Positions 25,513-36,468 are shown, numbered from the stretch's first letter. The stretch: 64,000 nucleotides of DNA from Sphingomonas sp. IC-11 (GCF_021043365.1 NZ_JAJNDU010000001.1:372001-436000); one strand, 5' to 3'. Notes: generated from the letters alone by a model not told the origin. Program-made: numbers and translations.

Positions 25513-27113
25513 CACATCCGGAACACGCCGAACTGCGGGCGTTCGGGGATGGGCGCGTTCAGGCATGCGGCCAGCGCCAGCCCCAGGACGTCGCGGGTCT
25601 GGGCGGGGTCGATCACGCCGTCGTCCCACAGGCGAGCGGTGGCGTAATAGGGGTTGCCCTCGTCCTCGTACTTCTGGCGGATCGGGGCCTTGAAGGCGTC
25701 CGCCTCCTCCGGCGTCCAGCTGGCGGCGTCGCGGTGGACGGTGGCGAGGACGCTCGCTGCCTGTTCGCCGCCCATCACGCTGATCCGGCTGTTGGGCCAG
25801 GTGAACAGGAAGCGCGGGGAATAGGCGCGGCCGCACATGCCGTAGTTGCCGGCGCCGAAGCTGCCGCCGATCAGCACGGTGATCTTGGGCACGCTGGCGG
25901 TGGCGACGGCGGTGACGAGCTTTGCGCCGTGCTTTGCTATCCCCTCCGCCTCGTATTTTCCGCCGACCATGAAGCCGGAGATGTTCTGGAGGAACAGGAG
26001 CGGGATACGCCGCTGGCAGGCGAGTTCGATGAAGTGCGCGCCCTTGACCGCGCTTTCGCTGAACAGGACGCCGTTATTGGCGAGGATCGCGACCGGCGAA
26101 CCGTGGATATGCGCGAAGCCGCAGACGAGGCTGGAGCCGTAGAGCGCCTTGAACTCGTGGAACTCGCTGCCGTCGACGAGCCGGGCAATCACTTCGTGCA
26201 CGTCATAGGGCGCGCGCACGTCCTGCGGCACGATGCCGTAGAGATCCTCCGCGGCGTATTTCGGCGCTTTCGATGGCCGCAGGTTCACGTCCGCCTCGCG
26301 TTCCGGCGGCAGCGTTGCGATGATGTCGCGCACGATGGTGAGGGCGTGCTCGTCATTCTCGGCGAGGTGATCGACGACGCCGGACTTGCGCGCGTGGAGA
26401 TCGCCACCGCCGAGATCCTCGGCGCTGATGACTTCGCCCGTCGCGGCCTGGACGAGCGGCGGGCCGGCGAGGAAGATCGTGCCCTGTTCGCGCACGATCA
26501 CCGTTTCGTCCGACATGGCGGGGACGTACGCGCCGCCGGCGGTGCAGCTGCCCATCACGCAGGCGATCTGGGGGATGCCCTTGGCCGACATGTTCGCCTG
26601 GTTGAAGAAGATGCGGCCGAAGTGATCGCGGTCCGGGAAAACCTCCGCCTGGTGCGGCAAGTTCGCGCCGCCGCTGTCCACGAGGTAGATGCAGGGCAGG
26701 CGGTTCGCCTCGGCAATCTCCTGCGCGCGCAGATGCTTCTTCACGGTGAGTGGGTAGTACGTGCCGCCCTTCACCGTCGCGTCGTTGCACACGATCATGC
26801 ACTGGCGCCCGGAGACGCGGCCGATCGCGGTGATGAGGCCGGCGCCGGGGATATCCTCGCCGTAGACGTCATGCGCGGCGAGCTGGCCGATCTCCAGCAG
26901 GGGCGAGCCGGGATCGAGCAGGCGTTCGACGCGCTCGCGGGGGAGGAGCTTGCCGCGCGCGGTGTGGCGTTCGCGGGACTTTTCGTTGCCGCCGAGCGCG
27001 GCGCGAGCGACGTCGGCGCGGAGTTGCTCCGCCAGCGCGCGGTTGTGCGCGGCGTTGGCTTGGAAGGTCGCGTCCGTGGAAGAGACCTTGGTGTCGAGGA
27101 CGGGGGCGGTCAT
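25512..27113 (-). CDS. mccB: Methylcrotonyl-CoA carboxylase carboxyltransferase (beta) subunit
   Basis: A 533-residue carboxyltransferase that moves the carboxyl group from biotin of MccA to 3-methylcrotonyl-CoA, forming 3-methylglutaconyl-CoA in leucine degradation. Two crotonase-like halves are seen: the N-half with [52 protein letters not shown] and [17 protein letters not shown]; the C-half with [39 protein letters not shown] and [11 protein letters not shown]. These are MccB-type rather than AccD or PccB signatures. It sits between ivd (separated by an inverted repeat) and the DUF559 gene (overlapping TGATG). Confidence 0.95.
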   Translation of the reverse strand: MTAPVLDTKVSSTDATFQANAAHNRALAEQLRADVARAALGGNEKSRERHTARGKLLPRERVERLLDPGSPLLEIGQLAAHDVYGEDIPGAGLITAIGRVSGRQCMIVCNDATVKGGTYYPLTVKKHLRAQEIAEANRLPCIYLVDSGGANLPHQAEVFPDRDHFGRIFFNQANMSAKGIPQIACVMGSCTAGGAYVPAMSDETVIVREQGTIFLAGPPLVQAATGEVISAEDLGGGDLHARKSGVVDHLAENDEHALTIVRDIIATLPPEREADVNLRPSKAPKYAAEDLYGIVPQDVRAPYDVHEVIARLVDGSEFHEFKALYGSSLVCGFAHIHGSPVAILANNGVLFSESAVKGAHFIELACQRRIPLLFLQNISGFMVGGKYEAEGIAKHGAKLVTAVATASVPKITVLIGGSFGAGNYGMCGRAYSPRFLFTWPNSRISVMGGEQAASVLATVHRDAASWTPEEADAFKAPIRQKYEDEGNPYYATARLWDDGVIDPAQTRDVLGLALAACLNAPIPERPQFGVFRM

Positions 27114-27125
27114 TGCGCCGCGCCT

Positions 27126-27218
27126 CCGTCATGCTGAACTTGTTTCAGCATCCATCGTGCGACGCGCGGCGTGGACGCCTGCGGAGAGATGGACCCTGAA
27201 ACGAGTTCAGGGTGACGG
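27126..27218. repeat. Inverted repeat between ivd and mccB (REP-like)
   Basis: Arms 27126-27153 and 27191-27218 (CCGTCATGCTGAAC... and its near-inverse ending TTCAGGGTGACGG) match at 23 of 28 positions by eye. The type is one often seen between sphingomonad genes. It lies within the leucine operon and would form a large hairpin in the mRNA. Confidence 0.75.
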
Positions 27219-27231
27219 CAGTTGTTTGAGA

Positions 27232-28389
27232 TCACGACGCCGCTCCGATCAGTTCGCGGCCGATCAGCATGCGGCGGATTTCGTTGGTGCCGGCGCCGAT
27301 GTCGAGGAGCTTGGCGTCGCGCAGGAAGCGTTCGACCGGCCAGTCCTTGGTATAGCCCGCGCCGCCCAGCGCCTGCACCGCTTCGCCGGCGACCTTGAAG
27401 GCGTTTTCGCTGGCGAGCAGGATCGCGCCGGCGGCATCGAAGCGGGTCGTCTGGCCGCTGTCGCAGGCGCGGGCGACGGCATAAACGTACGCCCGGGCGG
27501 AATTGAGCGCGACATACATGTCGGCGACCTTCGCCTGCATCAGCTGGAAGGCGCCGATCGGCTGGCCGAACTGCTTGCGCTCGCGAATGTAGGGCAGCAC
27601 CACGTCGAGGCAGGCCTGCATCACGCCGAGCTGGATGCCGGCAAGGACGGTGCGCTCGTAATCGAGACCGCTCATCAGCACGCCGACGCCGCCGTTGAGC
27701 GGGCCCATGACATTCTCGTCCGGCACTTCGCAATTGTCGAAGACGAGCTCCGCCGTGGGGGAGCCGCGCATGCCCATCTTGTCGATCTTCTGGCCGATCG
27801 AGAAGCCGGGCATGTCCTTTTCGATGAGGAAGGTGGTGATGCCGCGGCTGCCCTCGCCCGTCTTGGCGTAGACCACCAAAGTGTCCGCATAAGCGGCGTT
27901 GGTGATCCAGAACTTGGTGCCGTTCAGGACATAGCCCGCGCCGGTCTTTTCCGCCTTCAGCTTCATCGAGACGACGTCGCTGCCGGCGCCCGCCTCCGAC
28001 ATGGCGAGGCTGCCGACATGCTCGCCGCTGATCAGCTTGGGGAGGTATTTCGCCTTCTGCTCCGGGGAGGCCCAGCGGCGGATCTGGTTGACGCACAAGT
28101 TGGAGTGCGCGCCGTAGCTGAGGCCGATGGAGGCCGACGCGCGGCTCACTTCCTCGCAGGCGATGACATGTTCGAGATAGCCGAGGCCGAGGCCGCCGAA
28201 CTCTTCCTCGACGGTGATGCCGTGGAGGCCCAGTTCGCCCATGGCGGGCCATAGTTCGTCGCGCGGGAACCAGTCGTCCGCGTCGATCTTCGCGGCGAGC
28301 GGGGCGATCTGTTCGTCGGCGAAGCGCCGGGTGGTGTCGCGGATCATTCCCGCGGTTTCACCAAGCGCAAAATCGAGAGTGGACTGCAT
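27232..28389 (-). CDS. ivd: Isovaleryl-CoA dehydrogenase
   Basis: A 385-residue FAD-dependent acyl-CoA dehydrogenase. It oxidises isovaleryl-CoA to 3-methylcrotonyl-CoA, the step before MccAB, passing electrons to ETF. The N-terminal helical domain, the flavin-binding [10 protein letters not shown] and [14 protein letters not shown] segments, and the active-site [15 protein letters not shown] block (with the family's Glu) are present, and [15 protein letters not shown] closes the protein. The ATG at 28389 follows a strong GAGGAG ribosome-binding site; the frame is open a little further upstream. Immediately before that site the mRNA can form a six-bp GC hairpin (28404-28422). First gene of the leftward leucine operon. 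Confidence 0.94.
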   Translation of the reverse strand: MQSTLDFALGETAGMIRDTTRRFADEQIAPLAAKIDADDWFPRDELWPAMGELGLHGITVEEEFGGLGLGYLEHVIACEEVSRASASIGLSYGAHSNLCVNQIRRWASPEQKAKYLPKLISGEHVGSLAMSEAGAGSDVVSMKLKAEKTGAGYVLNGTKFWITNAAYADTLVVYAKTGEGSRGITTFLIEKDMPGFSIGQKIDKMGMRGSPTAELVFDNCEVPDENVMGPLNGGVGVLMSGLDYERTVLAGIQLGVMQACLDVVLPYIRERKQFGQPIGAFQLMQAKVADMYVALNSARAYVYAVARACDSGQTTRFDAAGAILLASENAFKVAGEAVQALGGAGYTKDWPVERFLRDAKLLDIGAGTNEIRRMLIGRELIGAAS

Positions 28390-28403
28390 CGAAACTCCTC
28401 TTG

Positions 28404-28422
28404 CCCCCGACATAAGCGGGGG
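28404..28422 (-). promoter_or_regulatory. Hairpin just upstream of the ivd ribosome-binding site
   Basis: CCCCCG and CGGGGG form a six-bp stem with a seven-base loop in the ivd leader, ending a few bases before GAGGAG. It might modulate ivd translation or mark the tail of the acnA terminator region; there is no further evidence. Confidence 0.35.
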
Positions 28423-28447
28423 AAAGAGGTAACGAAAGCAACAATTC

Positions 28448-28484
28448 CCGTCCGCCGCCCCTTCGTACAGGAGCCGGCGGACGG
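28448..28484 (-). terminator. Terminator-like hairpin downstream of acnA
   Basis: CCGTCCGCCG (28448-28457) and its exact complement CGGCGGACGG (28475-28484) form a 10-bp stem with a 17-base loop, ten bases after the acnA stop on the minus strand. A T-rich stretch (AATTGTTGCTTTCG) follows on that strand. Confidence 0.6.
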
Positions 28485-28494
28485 ATACGGCCGA

Positions 28495-31179
<2,685 letters not shown>

Positions 31180-31544
31180 GCGGGTCCTTTCCCCATAGGT
31201 TCGGCCCGGCTTGGGCGCGGCGGGGAAGCGGGGGTGGTGAACCCACGCGCGGGCGCGCCCGGACGGGCGATGTGAAGCGTCGCGGGCGGCGATAGCAGCG
31301 GCAGGCGGGTGGGGGAAGGTGCCAAGAAGCGCTGTTCGACGAAAAGGCTTGACGAACCCGCTTTTCGCGATCCGTTCGCAAGAAGGGGCTTGCGCGGCGG
31401 CGAGATCACGCCGCCGATCGATGCGCCCGCACCCACCCCAGCGTTCAAGATGCCCGATCGTGTGAAGGATAACTTCCCTGCAAACGCAATCACCTGGCGG
31501 GGGCGCGGTCATGGCTCCCGTTCACCGCCGGGCGAGATGCCGCC
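31180..31544. other. 365-base intergenic region upstream of acnA
   Basis: Contains the acnA promoter (leftward) and the 3' flank of the ligase-like gene. I see no gene, repeat or recognisable operator. Open frames here are extensions of acnA's frame without homology. Confidence 0.5.
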
Positions 31545-32894
31545 TCAAGCGGCGGCGGGTGCTGGTCGCCCTCGGCCCATCGGGCGCCAGGCGGTTTCCG
31601 CGCGGCGGCGCGACAGATAGGTATCGAGACCGATCTGTGCGCCGATCACCATGTACAGGAAAGACTGGAAAGCGATGCCAACGAACGCGCCGCCCAGCAG
31701 ATAGATGAGATGCGCGTGCTGGAGTGCCCCGGCGAGGCTGCCGGCCCAGGCAAATTCACCCTCCCGGTAGCGACGGCGAAGGACTTCCATGCGGACGATG
31801 CCGATGGCGTTGACAAGCAGCCAGATCGCCAGCCCGAAATAGCCCTGCTCACCCAGCACCTCGAAATAGCTCGAATGATAGGCGCGGCTCTTGTCCACGG
31901 TGAGGTTGCGCTGAATCGTCCGGTTCGGCCCTTCGCCAGCGACGTGAACGGTGTCGTAGCGGATGCGGTTCTGCAGATAGGCCTCAAAGCCGCCGCCGAA
32001 CGGGTGATCCTTCACATAGTCCCACGTCCACTTCCACACGGCGATCCGAGTAGAGGCGGATTCGTCGGCCTGATAGGTCTTGATGGTCCCCATCCGCTCG
32101 CTGAAGGCGCTTGGCAGGAACGGAATGGCGATGGTGCCGGCGAGGCCGAGTGCTGCGAGGTAGAGCATCTTGCGCTTCACCTCGCGCAGCATCAGCAGCG
32201 CGAGCAGGCCGATGCACAGCAGGCCGGTGCGGGCGGAGGTGCCGACCGGGATGAGCAGGCAGGCAAAAGTGAGCGCGGCGCAGAACAGCCAGACGAGCCG
32301 TCCGGGCGGATAGATGGTGCCATGACGCGCAAACCAGAGGATGATCGGGATCAGCGAGATCGACACGGCCGAAATGATCGAGCCTTCGTAAAGGCCTGAA
32401 TTGTTTGCGACCATCAGGTTCAGCTCACCATAGCCGCCGCCCGAGGCCAGCGTCTTGATGCCGCCGACGATGATGATCGAACTGGCCGAGAGCACCACGA
32501 ACAGGAGCAGCGCCTCGATGCGCAGCTTCGTGCGAAGGGTCAGCGGAAGGAATGCGGCAAAGGCCAGGTTCTTCCACACCCATTCCCATTTGCCGGCTGC
32601 CTCGATCGGGAAGTCGGCGGTGCGGGTAGTGATGCCGCAATACAGCAGCAGGAAGAGGATCAACGCCTGACGCGGGGCAAAGCGGGCGTCCTTCTTGTCG
32701 TCCACCACCAGCCAGCTCAGCATGGCAAGGCCCGCCGCGATCGCCGAGATCGGCACGCTGTTCAGCAGATAATAAGTGATCCGCTGCGGTGAGACGATGT
32801 CGATGTAGATATAGGCAAGCACGAAGATGAACGGCCGGCGAAAGCCGAGGCCGAAAAGTGCCACCAGAAAGCCGATAAAGGCGAGATCACGCAC
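31545..32894 (-). CDS. Exosortase-A-associated O-antigen-ligase/polymerase-like membrane protein
   Basis: A 449-residue inner-membrane protein with 10-12 hydrophobic segments. The N-terminus (RDLAFIGFLVALFGLGFRR, then IYIDIVSPQRITYYL) and the Wzy_C-type periplasmic loop (DHPFGGGFEAYLQNRI, AYHSSYFEVLGEQGYFGL) match the putative O-glycosylation ligase family found with exosortase A systems (TIGR03097/DUF5935 type). Such proteins are thought to polymerise or attach a repeat-unit glycan. The start chosen is GTG 32894 at the conserved VRDL; it overlaps the stop of the small membrane gene upstream (GTGCGTGA). The adjacent divergent glycosyltransferase is also of an exosortase-A-linked type. Confidence 0.8.
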   Translation of the reverse strand: MRDLAFIGFLVALFGLGFRRPFIFVLAYIYIDIVSPQRITYYLLNSVPISAIAAGLAMLSWLVVDDKKDARFAPRQALILFLLLYCGITTRTADFPIEAAGKWEWVWKNLAFAAFLPLTLRTKLRIEALLLFVVLSASSIIIVGGIKTLASGGGYGELNLMVANNSGLYEGSIISAVSISLIPIILWFARHGTIYPPGRLVWLFCAALTFACLLIPVGTSARTGLLCIGLLALLMLREVKRKMLYLAALGLAGTIAIPFLPSAFSERMGTIKTYQADESASTRIAVWKWTWDYVKDHPFGGGFEAYLQNRIRYDTVHVAGEGPNRTIQRNLTVDKSRAYHSSYFEVLGEQGYFGLAIWLLVNAIGIVRMEVLRRRYREGEFAWAGSLAGALQHAHLIYLLGGAFVGIAFQSFLYMVIGAQIGLDTYLSRRRAETAWRPMGRGRPAPAAA

Positions 32895-33027
32895 GGGGGC
32901 GACGCCCCGGCCGGCCAGGCTTCTCCGCAGCAGGGGCTTCCGAATCGAGATCGTCGCGGCGCAGCAGCAGCCATGCCGCAAGCAGCAGCAGCCCATGGCT
33001 GATCCCGAGTGCCAGATTGTCGATCAT
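32887..33027 (-). CDS. 46-residue membrane protein coupled to the ligase gene
   Basis: The frame gives MIDNLALGISHG, a Leu/Ala-rich helix (LLLLAAWLLL), an RRDDLDSE stretch and a basic Arg/Pro-rich tail. One membrane span is predicted. Its stop overlaps the GTG start of the ligase-like gene by eight bases, the sort of arrangement seen for coupled genes. The ribosome-binding site is weak and no family is recognised, so this is a moderate-confidence call. Confidence 0.45.
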   Translation of the reverse strand: MIDNLALGISHGLLLLAAWLLLRRDDLDSEAPAAEKPGRPGRRPRA

Positions 33028-33117
33028 AGATTTGGGTTCGAAGCTCCCGAAAGCAGCGCCACGCCTAAGCACCGGCAGTTGACGTGCCGTTAAGCGCCGT
33101 GATGGCAGCAAGCCGTC

Positions 33118-34323
33118 ATGCGCATCCTCCACGTACTCGATCACGGCCTGCCTTTGCAGAGCGGCTATACGTTCCGCACGCGGGCAATCGTGAAGGCGCA
33201 GATCGCGCGTGGATGGGATGTGGCGGCGGTAACCGGCCCCAGGCATCATCACGAGGCACCCGCCAGCGAAATAGTGGACGGGATCACCTTTCTCCGCACG
33301 CCGCCGTCGCCGCGCTTGCCGGCGCCGCTTGGTGAATTGGCGGAAGTGGCCGCGTTCGGCCGCCGCATCACCGCAGTGGCGCAGGATTTTCGCCCGGACA
33401 TCATTCATGCCCATTCGCCCGTGCTGGGCGCGCTCGCAGCCATGCCGGCGGCACGGTGGCTCGGCGTGCCGCTCGTCTATGAAATCCGCGCCTTCTGGGA
33501 GGATGCAGCGGTCGGTAACGGCACCGGCACGGAAGGTTCGCTGCGCTATCGCGCGACGCGCGCGCTGGAGAGCTGGGCGGTCAAGCGCGCCGATGCGGTG
33601 GCGGTGATCTGCGAGGGATTGAAGAGAGACCTGCTCGCCCGCGGCGTCGAGGAGGAACGGATCATGGTTTCGCCCAACGGCGTCGACATGGCGCTGTTCG
33701 GGGATCCGCCGCCGCGCGATTCGGCGCTGGCCGAGTCGCTGGGCCTGGGCGGCGAGGTGATCGGCTTCATCGGCAGCTTCTATGACTACGAAGGGCTCGA
33801 TGATCTGATCGCGGCCATGCCGGCGCTCGTGGCCCGGCGGGAACAGGCGCAATTGCTGCTGGTCGGCGGCGGGCCGATGGCGGAAGCGCTGCGCCATCAG
33901 GCGGCCGCGTCTCCAGTGGCCGATCGCATCCGCTTCGTCGGGCGCGTGCCGCATCAGGAGGTCGAACGCTATTACAGCCTGGTCGACGTTCTCGCCTACC
34001 CCCGCAAGAAGATGCGGCTCACCGATCTCGTCACGCCGCTGAAGCCGCTGGAAGCGATGGCGCAGGGGCGACTGGTAGCCGCGTCCGATGTCGGCGGCCA
34101 TCGCGAGCTGATCCGCGACGGAGAGACCGGCACGCTGTTCGCCGCCGATGATCCGTCGGCGATAGCAGCCTCGCTGGCGACATTGCTGGGCAATCGCGGC
34201 GGATGGGATGAACGACGCGTCCGCGCCCGGGCCTTTGTGGAGCGCGAACGTAACTGGTCCTCAAATATTTCCCGGTACGAACCCGTGTACCGGCGGCTGA
34301 TGGCTGCCGCCGGAAAAGGGTGA
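33118..34323 (+). CDS. Exosortase-A-associated family 4 glycosyltransferase
   Basis: A 401-residue GT-B glycosyltransferase. The N-terminus MRILHVLDHGLPLQSGYTF with RTRAIVKAQIARGWDVAAVTGP is characteristic of the PEP-CTERM/exosortase-A-associated glycosyltransferases (TIGR04063 type). The C-terminal GT4 domain has FIGSFYDYEGLDDLI, LVGGGPM and the donor-binding ETPLKPLEAMAQG-like stretch (TPLKPLEAMAQGRLVAASD). It should add a sugar to a lipid-linked glycan at the cytoplasmic membrane. Divergent from the ligase-like gene and followed three bases later by a membrane protein. No exosortase or PEP-CTERM protein is visible in this window. Confidence 0.85.
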   Translation: MRILHVLDHGLPLQSGYTFRTRAIVKAQIARGWDVAAVTGPRHHHEAPASEIVDGITFLRTPPSPRLPAPLGELAEVAAFGRRITAVAQDFRPDIIHAHSPVLGALAAMPAARWLGVPLVYEIRAFWEDAAVGNGTGTEGSLRYRATRALESWAVKRADAVAVICEGLKRDLLARGVEEERIMVSPNGVDMALFGDPPPRDSALAESLGLGGEVIGFIGSFYDYEGLDDLIAAMPALVARREQAQLLLVGGGPMAEALRHQAAASPVADRIRFVGRVPHQEVERYYSLVDVLAYPRKKMRLTDLVTPLKPLEAMAQGRLVAASDVGGHRELIRDGETGTLFAADDPSAIAASLATLLGNRGGWDERRVRARAFVERERNWSSNISRYEPVYRRLMAAAGKG

Positions 34324-34326
34324 GGC

Positions 34327-35253
34327 ATGGGCGCTGAACAACGCGGAATGGAAATGAAGCGGCTGATCTGGCCGTGCATCACGCTTGTCGTCGGCGTGGT
34401 CGTAGCTGCTCTGGTCGCCGCTATGCCGCAGGCGACGCTAGATGTGCTGATGTGGCGGCTCGGGCTTCCCTATGTTCTCCCGGCGGCAACGCCGCCGATC
34501 GGCGTGACCGGGCGCACCATGCTGGCGATCCTTGTGCTGATCGCGTTCGTTGCCCTGGCGGCAATTGCGCTACGGCGGCGCGGCTACCTGATCGGGGTGC
34601 AGCGCAAGCCGGCGCTTGCCAGCCCCGACGCGGCGCTTCGGGTGCCGACGATCCGGCGGGCGGATGCCCATCCGGATGCCGCACCGCGACTGCCGATTCG
34701 TGCGGAGGAGGATCTGGGCCCGCCGCTACCGATGGCGACGGTTACGCCCGCGGCGGCTCGCGCTCTGGCTCGCGCCCGCACGGGGGAGCAGACGCTTCCC
34801 CGCAACCTCGACCAGCCGCTTGCCGCATTTGACCCGGTTGCCATTCCCGACGTGCCGCGGGATCCCGTGCGCGCCGTCGCACCGCTGGCGCCCCCGCCGC
34901 CGATCACGCCCGAGCCGCCCGTGGAGAAGGTCGCACCGCCGCCTGTTCCGTCAGCGATGCAAACCGGGCTTGATGCCGGCGCCGGCGATAACGACGTTGC
35001 TGCCATGGAAACACCGCGCCGGGATATGCCAGGCCTGATGGCGGATGCGCCCGAGGAGGAGGCGGAACCGACTGTCGCAACTTCGACTGCTTCGGCGGGG
35101 GATGGCGATTCTCTGGCGAGCCTCCTCGACCGGCTAGAGCGCGGGGCTCGCCAGCGCAAGGCGCCGGAACCGCCACCACCGCCCGCACCGCCGGCGCCAC
35201 CGGAAAGCCTCAGCGATACCTTGTTGATGCTGCGGCGCATGGCGCGGCGCTGA
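34327..35253 (+). CDS. Two-span membrane protein with Pro-rich cytoplasmic tail
   Basis: A 308-residue protein with two hydrophobic helices (about residues 13-35 and 62-83), then a long Pro/Ala/Glu-rich, probably disordered segment, and a short C-terminal helical part (LASLLDRLERGARQR and SLSDTLLMLRRMARR). No catalytic motif is seen. The start at 34327 follows AAGGGTGAGG; an ATG at 34354 is an alternative. It is three bases after the glycosyltransferase stop, so it is co-transcribed and may organise that membrane complex, which is inference. Confidence 0.7.
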   Translation: MGAEQRGMEMKRLIWPCITLVVGVVVAALVAAMPQATLDVLMWRLGLPYVLPAATPPIGVTGRTMLAILVLIAFVALAAIALRRRGYLIGVQRKPALASPDAALRVPTIRRADAHPDAAPRLPIRAEEDLGPPLPMATVTPAAARALARARTGEQTLPRNLDQPLAAFDPVAIPDVPRDPVRAVAPLAPPPPITPEPPVEKVAPPPVPSAMQTGLDAGAGDNDVAAMETPRRDMPGLMADAPEEEAEPTVATSTASAGDGDSLASLLDRLERGARQRKAPEPPPPPAPPAPPESLSDTLLMLRRMARR

Positions 35254-35270
35254 TCCGCGAGTGTCGCCGG

Positions 35271-35588
35271 TCAGGCGCGCTCAACGGTCAACGCCTCGAT
35301 GCGTGCCTGGCAAAGACCGCCACGTTCGTTTTCCTGTACCACGCTCAAGTCGGCGAGCAATTCGCCCGGTAGCCGCACCTCCAGGCTGCCGATTGTTTCC
35401 AGCCAGGCGCTGGCGGCCGCGCCTGCCGGCGTTGCTGTTACGATCAGCGCATGACGATGGCCGCTGAACGTCGCGCTGTGCCAGGGCGTTGATCCTTGCT
35501 CTTCCACGGCCAGGTCAAGGCCGTCGCGCGCCGCTGATGCCGCAAGAGCGCGCGCGAGCAACAATGTCGCGCCGGGACCGCGCATCAT
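35271..35588 (-). CDS. Conserved small protein of S24-repressor locus (105 aa)
   Basis: A 105-residue soluble protein: helical N-terminus (GATLLLARALAASAARDGLDL), then a strand-rich body (STPWHSATFSGHRHALIVT, SLEVRLPGELLADLSVV, ARIEALTVE). It resembles uncharacterised proteins I have seen in sphingomonads but no function is known. Its start overlaps the stop of the 57-residue gene by four bases (ATGA), so the two are a translationally coupled pair. The pair is divergent from the S24 repressor and shares with it a region containing a LexA-type box, which suggests damage-linked control. Confidence 0.75.
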   Translation of the reverse strand: MMRGPGATLLLARALAASAARDGLDLAVEEQGSTPWHSATFSGHRHALIVTATPAGAAASAWLETIGSLEVRLPGELLADLSVVQENERGGLCQARIEALTVERA

Positions 35589-35758
35589 TCGCTCTCCCGC
35601 AACATGGCTTCCACGCGCGCGCAGACCCGCGCCCCCGGCGTCCGTCCGGCACGCAGATCGCGCACAAGGCGCGGATCGTTCACTGCGCGCCGCCCGAACG
35701 TCGAGGGCGGTATCCCGGTTTGTCGAAGGTAGCGATCGATCCTGATCAACAGCGACAT
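35585..35758 (-). CDS. 57-residue helical protein, possible mini DNA-binding protein
   Basis: The product, MSLLIRIDRYLRQTGI followed by PPSTFGRRAVNDPRLVRDLR and AGRTPGARVCARVEAMLRES, is basic and helical. Its pattern (IPPSTFGRRAVNDPRLVRDL) looks like the recognition part of an XRE-type helix-turn-helix. The ATG at 35758 follows GGGAG at good spacing; a TTG at 35809 is open but lacks such a site. It overlaps the 105-residue gene by ATGA. A GTTC-N7-GTTC box lies 22-36 bases upstream of the start, within promoter distance. Confidence 0.75.
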   Translation of the reverse strand: MSLLIRIDRYLRQTGIPPSTFGRRAVNDPRLVRDLRAGRTPGARVCARVEAMLRESE

Positions 35759-35779
35759 GGCAAGCTCCCGAGTCTCTTT

Positions 35780-35794
35780 GTTCGCTGTTTGTTC
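35780..35794. promoter_or_regulatory. Candidate LexA (SOS) box in the divergent S24 locus
   Basis: GTTC, seven bases (GCTGTTT), GTTC; on the minus strand GAACAAACAGCGAACA, which also shows the extra A often seen in alphaproteobacterial LexA sites. It lies between the leftward 57-aa gene and the rightward S24 repressor gene and could serve either promoter. Confidence 0.6.
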
Positions 35795-35810
35795 TCGCAG
35801 CTTTTCCAAC

Positions 35811-35838
35811 TTGTCTAGGAAAAATCCTAGACTATGCT
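35811..35838 (+). promoter_or_regulatory. Probable S24 repressor promoter
   Basis: TTGTCT (35811-35816), a 16-base spacer and TATGCT (35833-35838). Transcription would start at or next to the ATG at 35845, giving a leaderless mRNA, consistent with the absence of any ribosome-binding site there. The spacer is filled by a palindrome. Confidence 0.55.
35813..35832. promoter_or_regulatory. Perfect 8-bp-arm palindrome, probable repressor operator
   Basis: GTCTAGGA, AAAA, TCCTAGAC. It lies exactly between the -35 and -10 elements of the S24 gene promoter, where bound repressor would block RNA polymerase. Autoregulation by the S24 protein is the simplest reading. Confidence 0.65.
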
Positions 35839-35844
35839 TACGCC

Positions 35845-36459
35845 ATGGCGGACACGGTGGGCGACACGCTTGAGCGACTGGCGGCGGCGCAAGGCGTCAG
35901 CCTGTCGGAGCTGTCGCGGCTGATCGGGCGGAACCTGGCCTATCTTCAGCAATTCGTCCGGCGCGGTACGCCCCGCCGCTTGGCCGAACGCGATCGCCGG
36001 ATGCTCGCCAGTTTCCTTGGCGTTGATGAAGCATTGCTCGGCGGGGAGCCGCGCGAGGCGACCTATGCCGTGCCCTATCTATCGGTGGCAGCATCGGCTG
36101 GCCGCGGCGTTGCCGTCGGCGATGAGCGTTCGATTCGCCAGGAGGAGTTTACCGCGCAGATGCTGCGCGACGCCGGTGTGGCGGCCGGTCACGTTTCCTT
36201 GATCGACGTTGTCGGCGATTCGATGCAGCCGACCATCCTCGCGGGCGACCGGCTGTTGGTGGACCGCGCGGATACCAGGCTGGTGAGTACCGGGATCTTC
36301 GTCGTGCGTCGCGAGGACGAATTGCTGGTGAAGCGCGTCAGGCGGGAAGGCGCCGCACTGGTCCTGCTCAGCGATAATGCCGATTACACGCCGATTCGCT
36401 GCGAGGCGGGGGAAGCGGCTGTGATCGGGCGGGTGAAGCTGCTGCTGCGCCAACCCTGA
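35845..36459 (+). CDS. S24 family LexA/CI-like transcriptional repressor
   Basis: A 204-residue repressor with an N-terminal XRE-like helix-turn-helix (residues 5-60, LSELSRLIGRNLAYLQQFVR) and a C-terminal S24 peptidase domain. S126 in GDSMQPT and K163 in LLVKRV form the Ser-Lys dyad, and an Ala-Gly bond (A85-G86 in ASAGRG) sits where LexA and CI are self-cleaved. It should therefore lose DNA binding when RecA filaments form. The ATG at 35845 has no ribosome-binding site but lies at the predicted transcription start, so it is probably leaderless. No phage genes surround it, so it looks like a chromosomal regulator. Confidence 0.88.
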   Translation: MADTVGDTLERLAAAQGVSLSELSRLIGRNLAYLQQFVRRGTPRRLAERDRRMLASFLGVDEALLGGEPREATYAVPYLSVAASAGRGVAVGDERSIRQEEFTAQMLRDAGVAAGHVSLIDVVGDSMQPTILAGDRLLVDRADTRLVSTGIFVVRREDELLVKRVRREGAALVLLSDNADYTPIRCEAGEAAVIGRVKLLLRQP

Positions 36460-36468
36460 GCGCTGCGC

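Noticed and set aside
35271..36459. S24 repressor locus as a prophage remnant
   Set aside because: No integrase, Cro, replication or structural phage gene lies on either side, and the neighbours are ordinary chromosomal genes.
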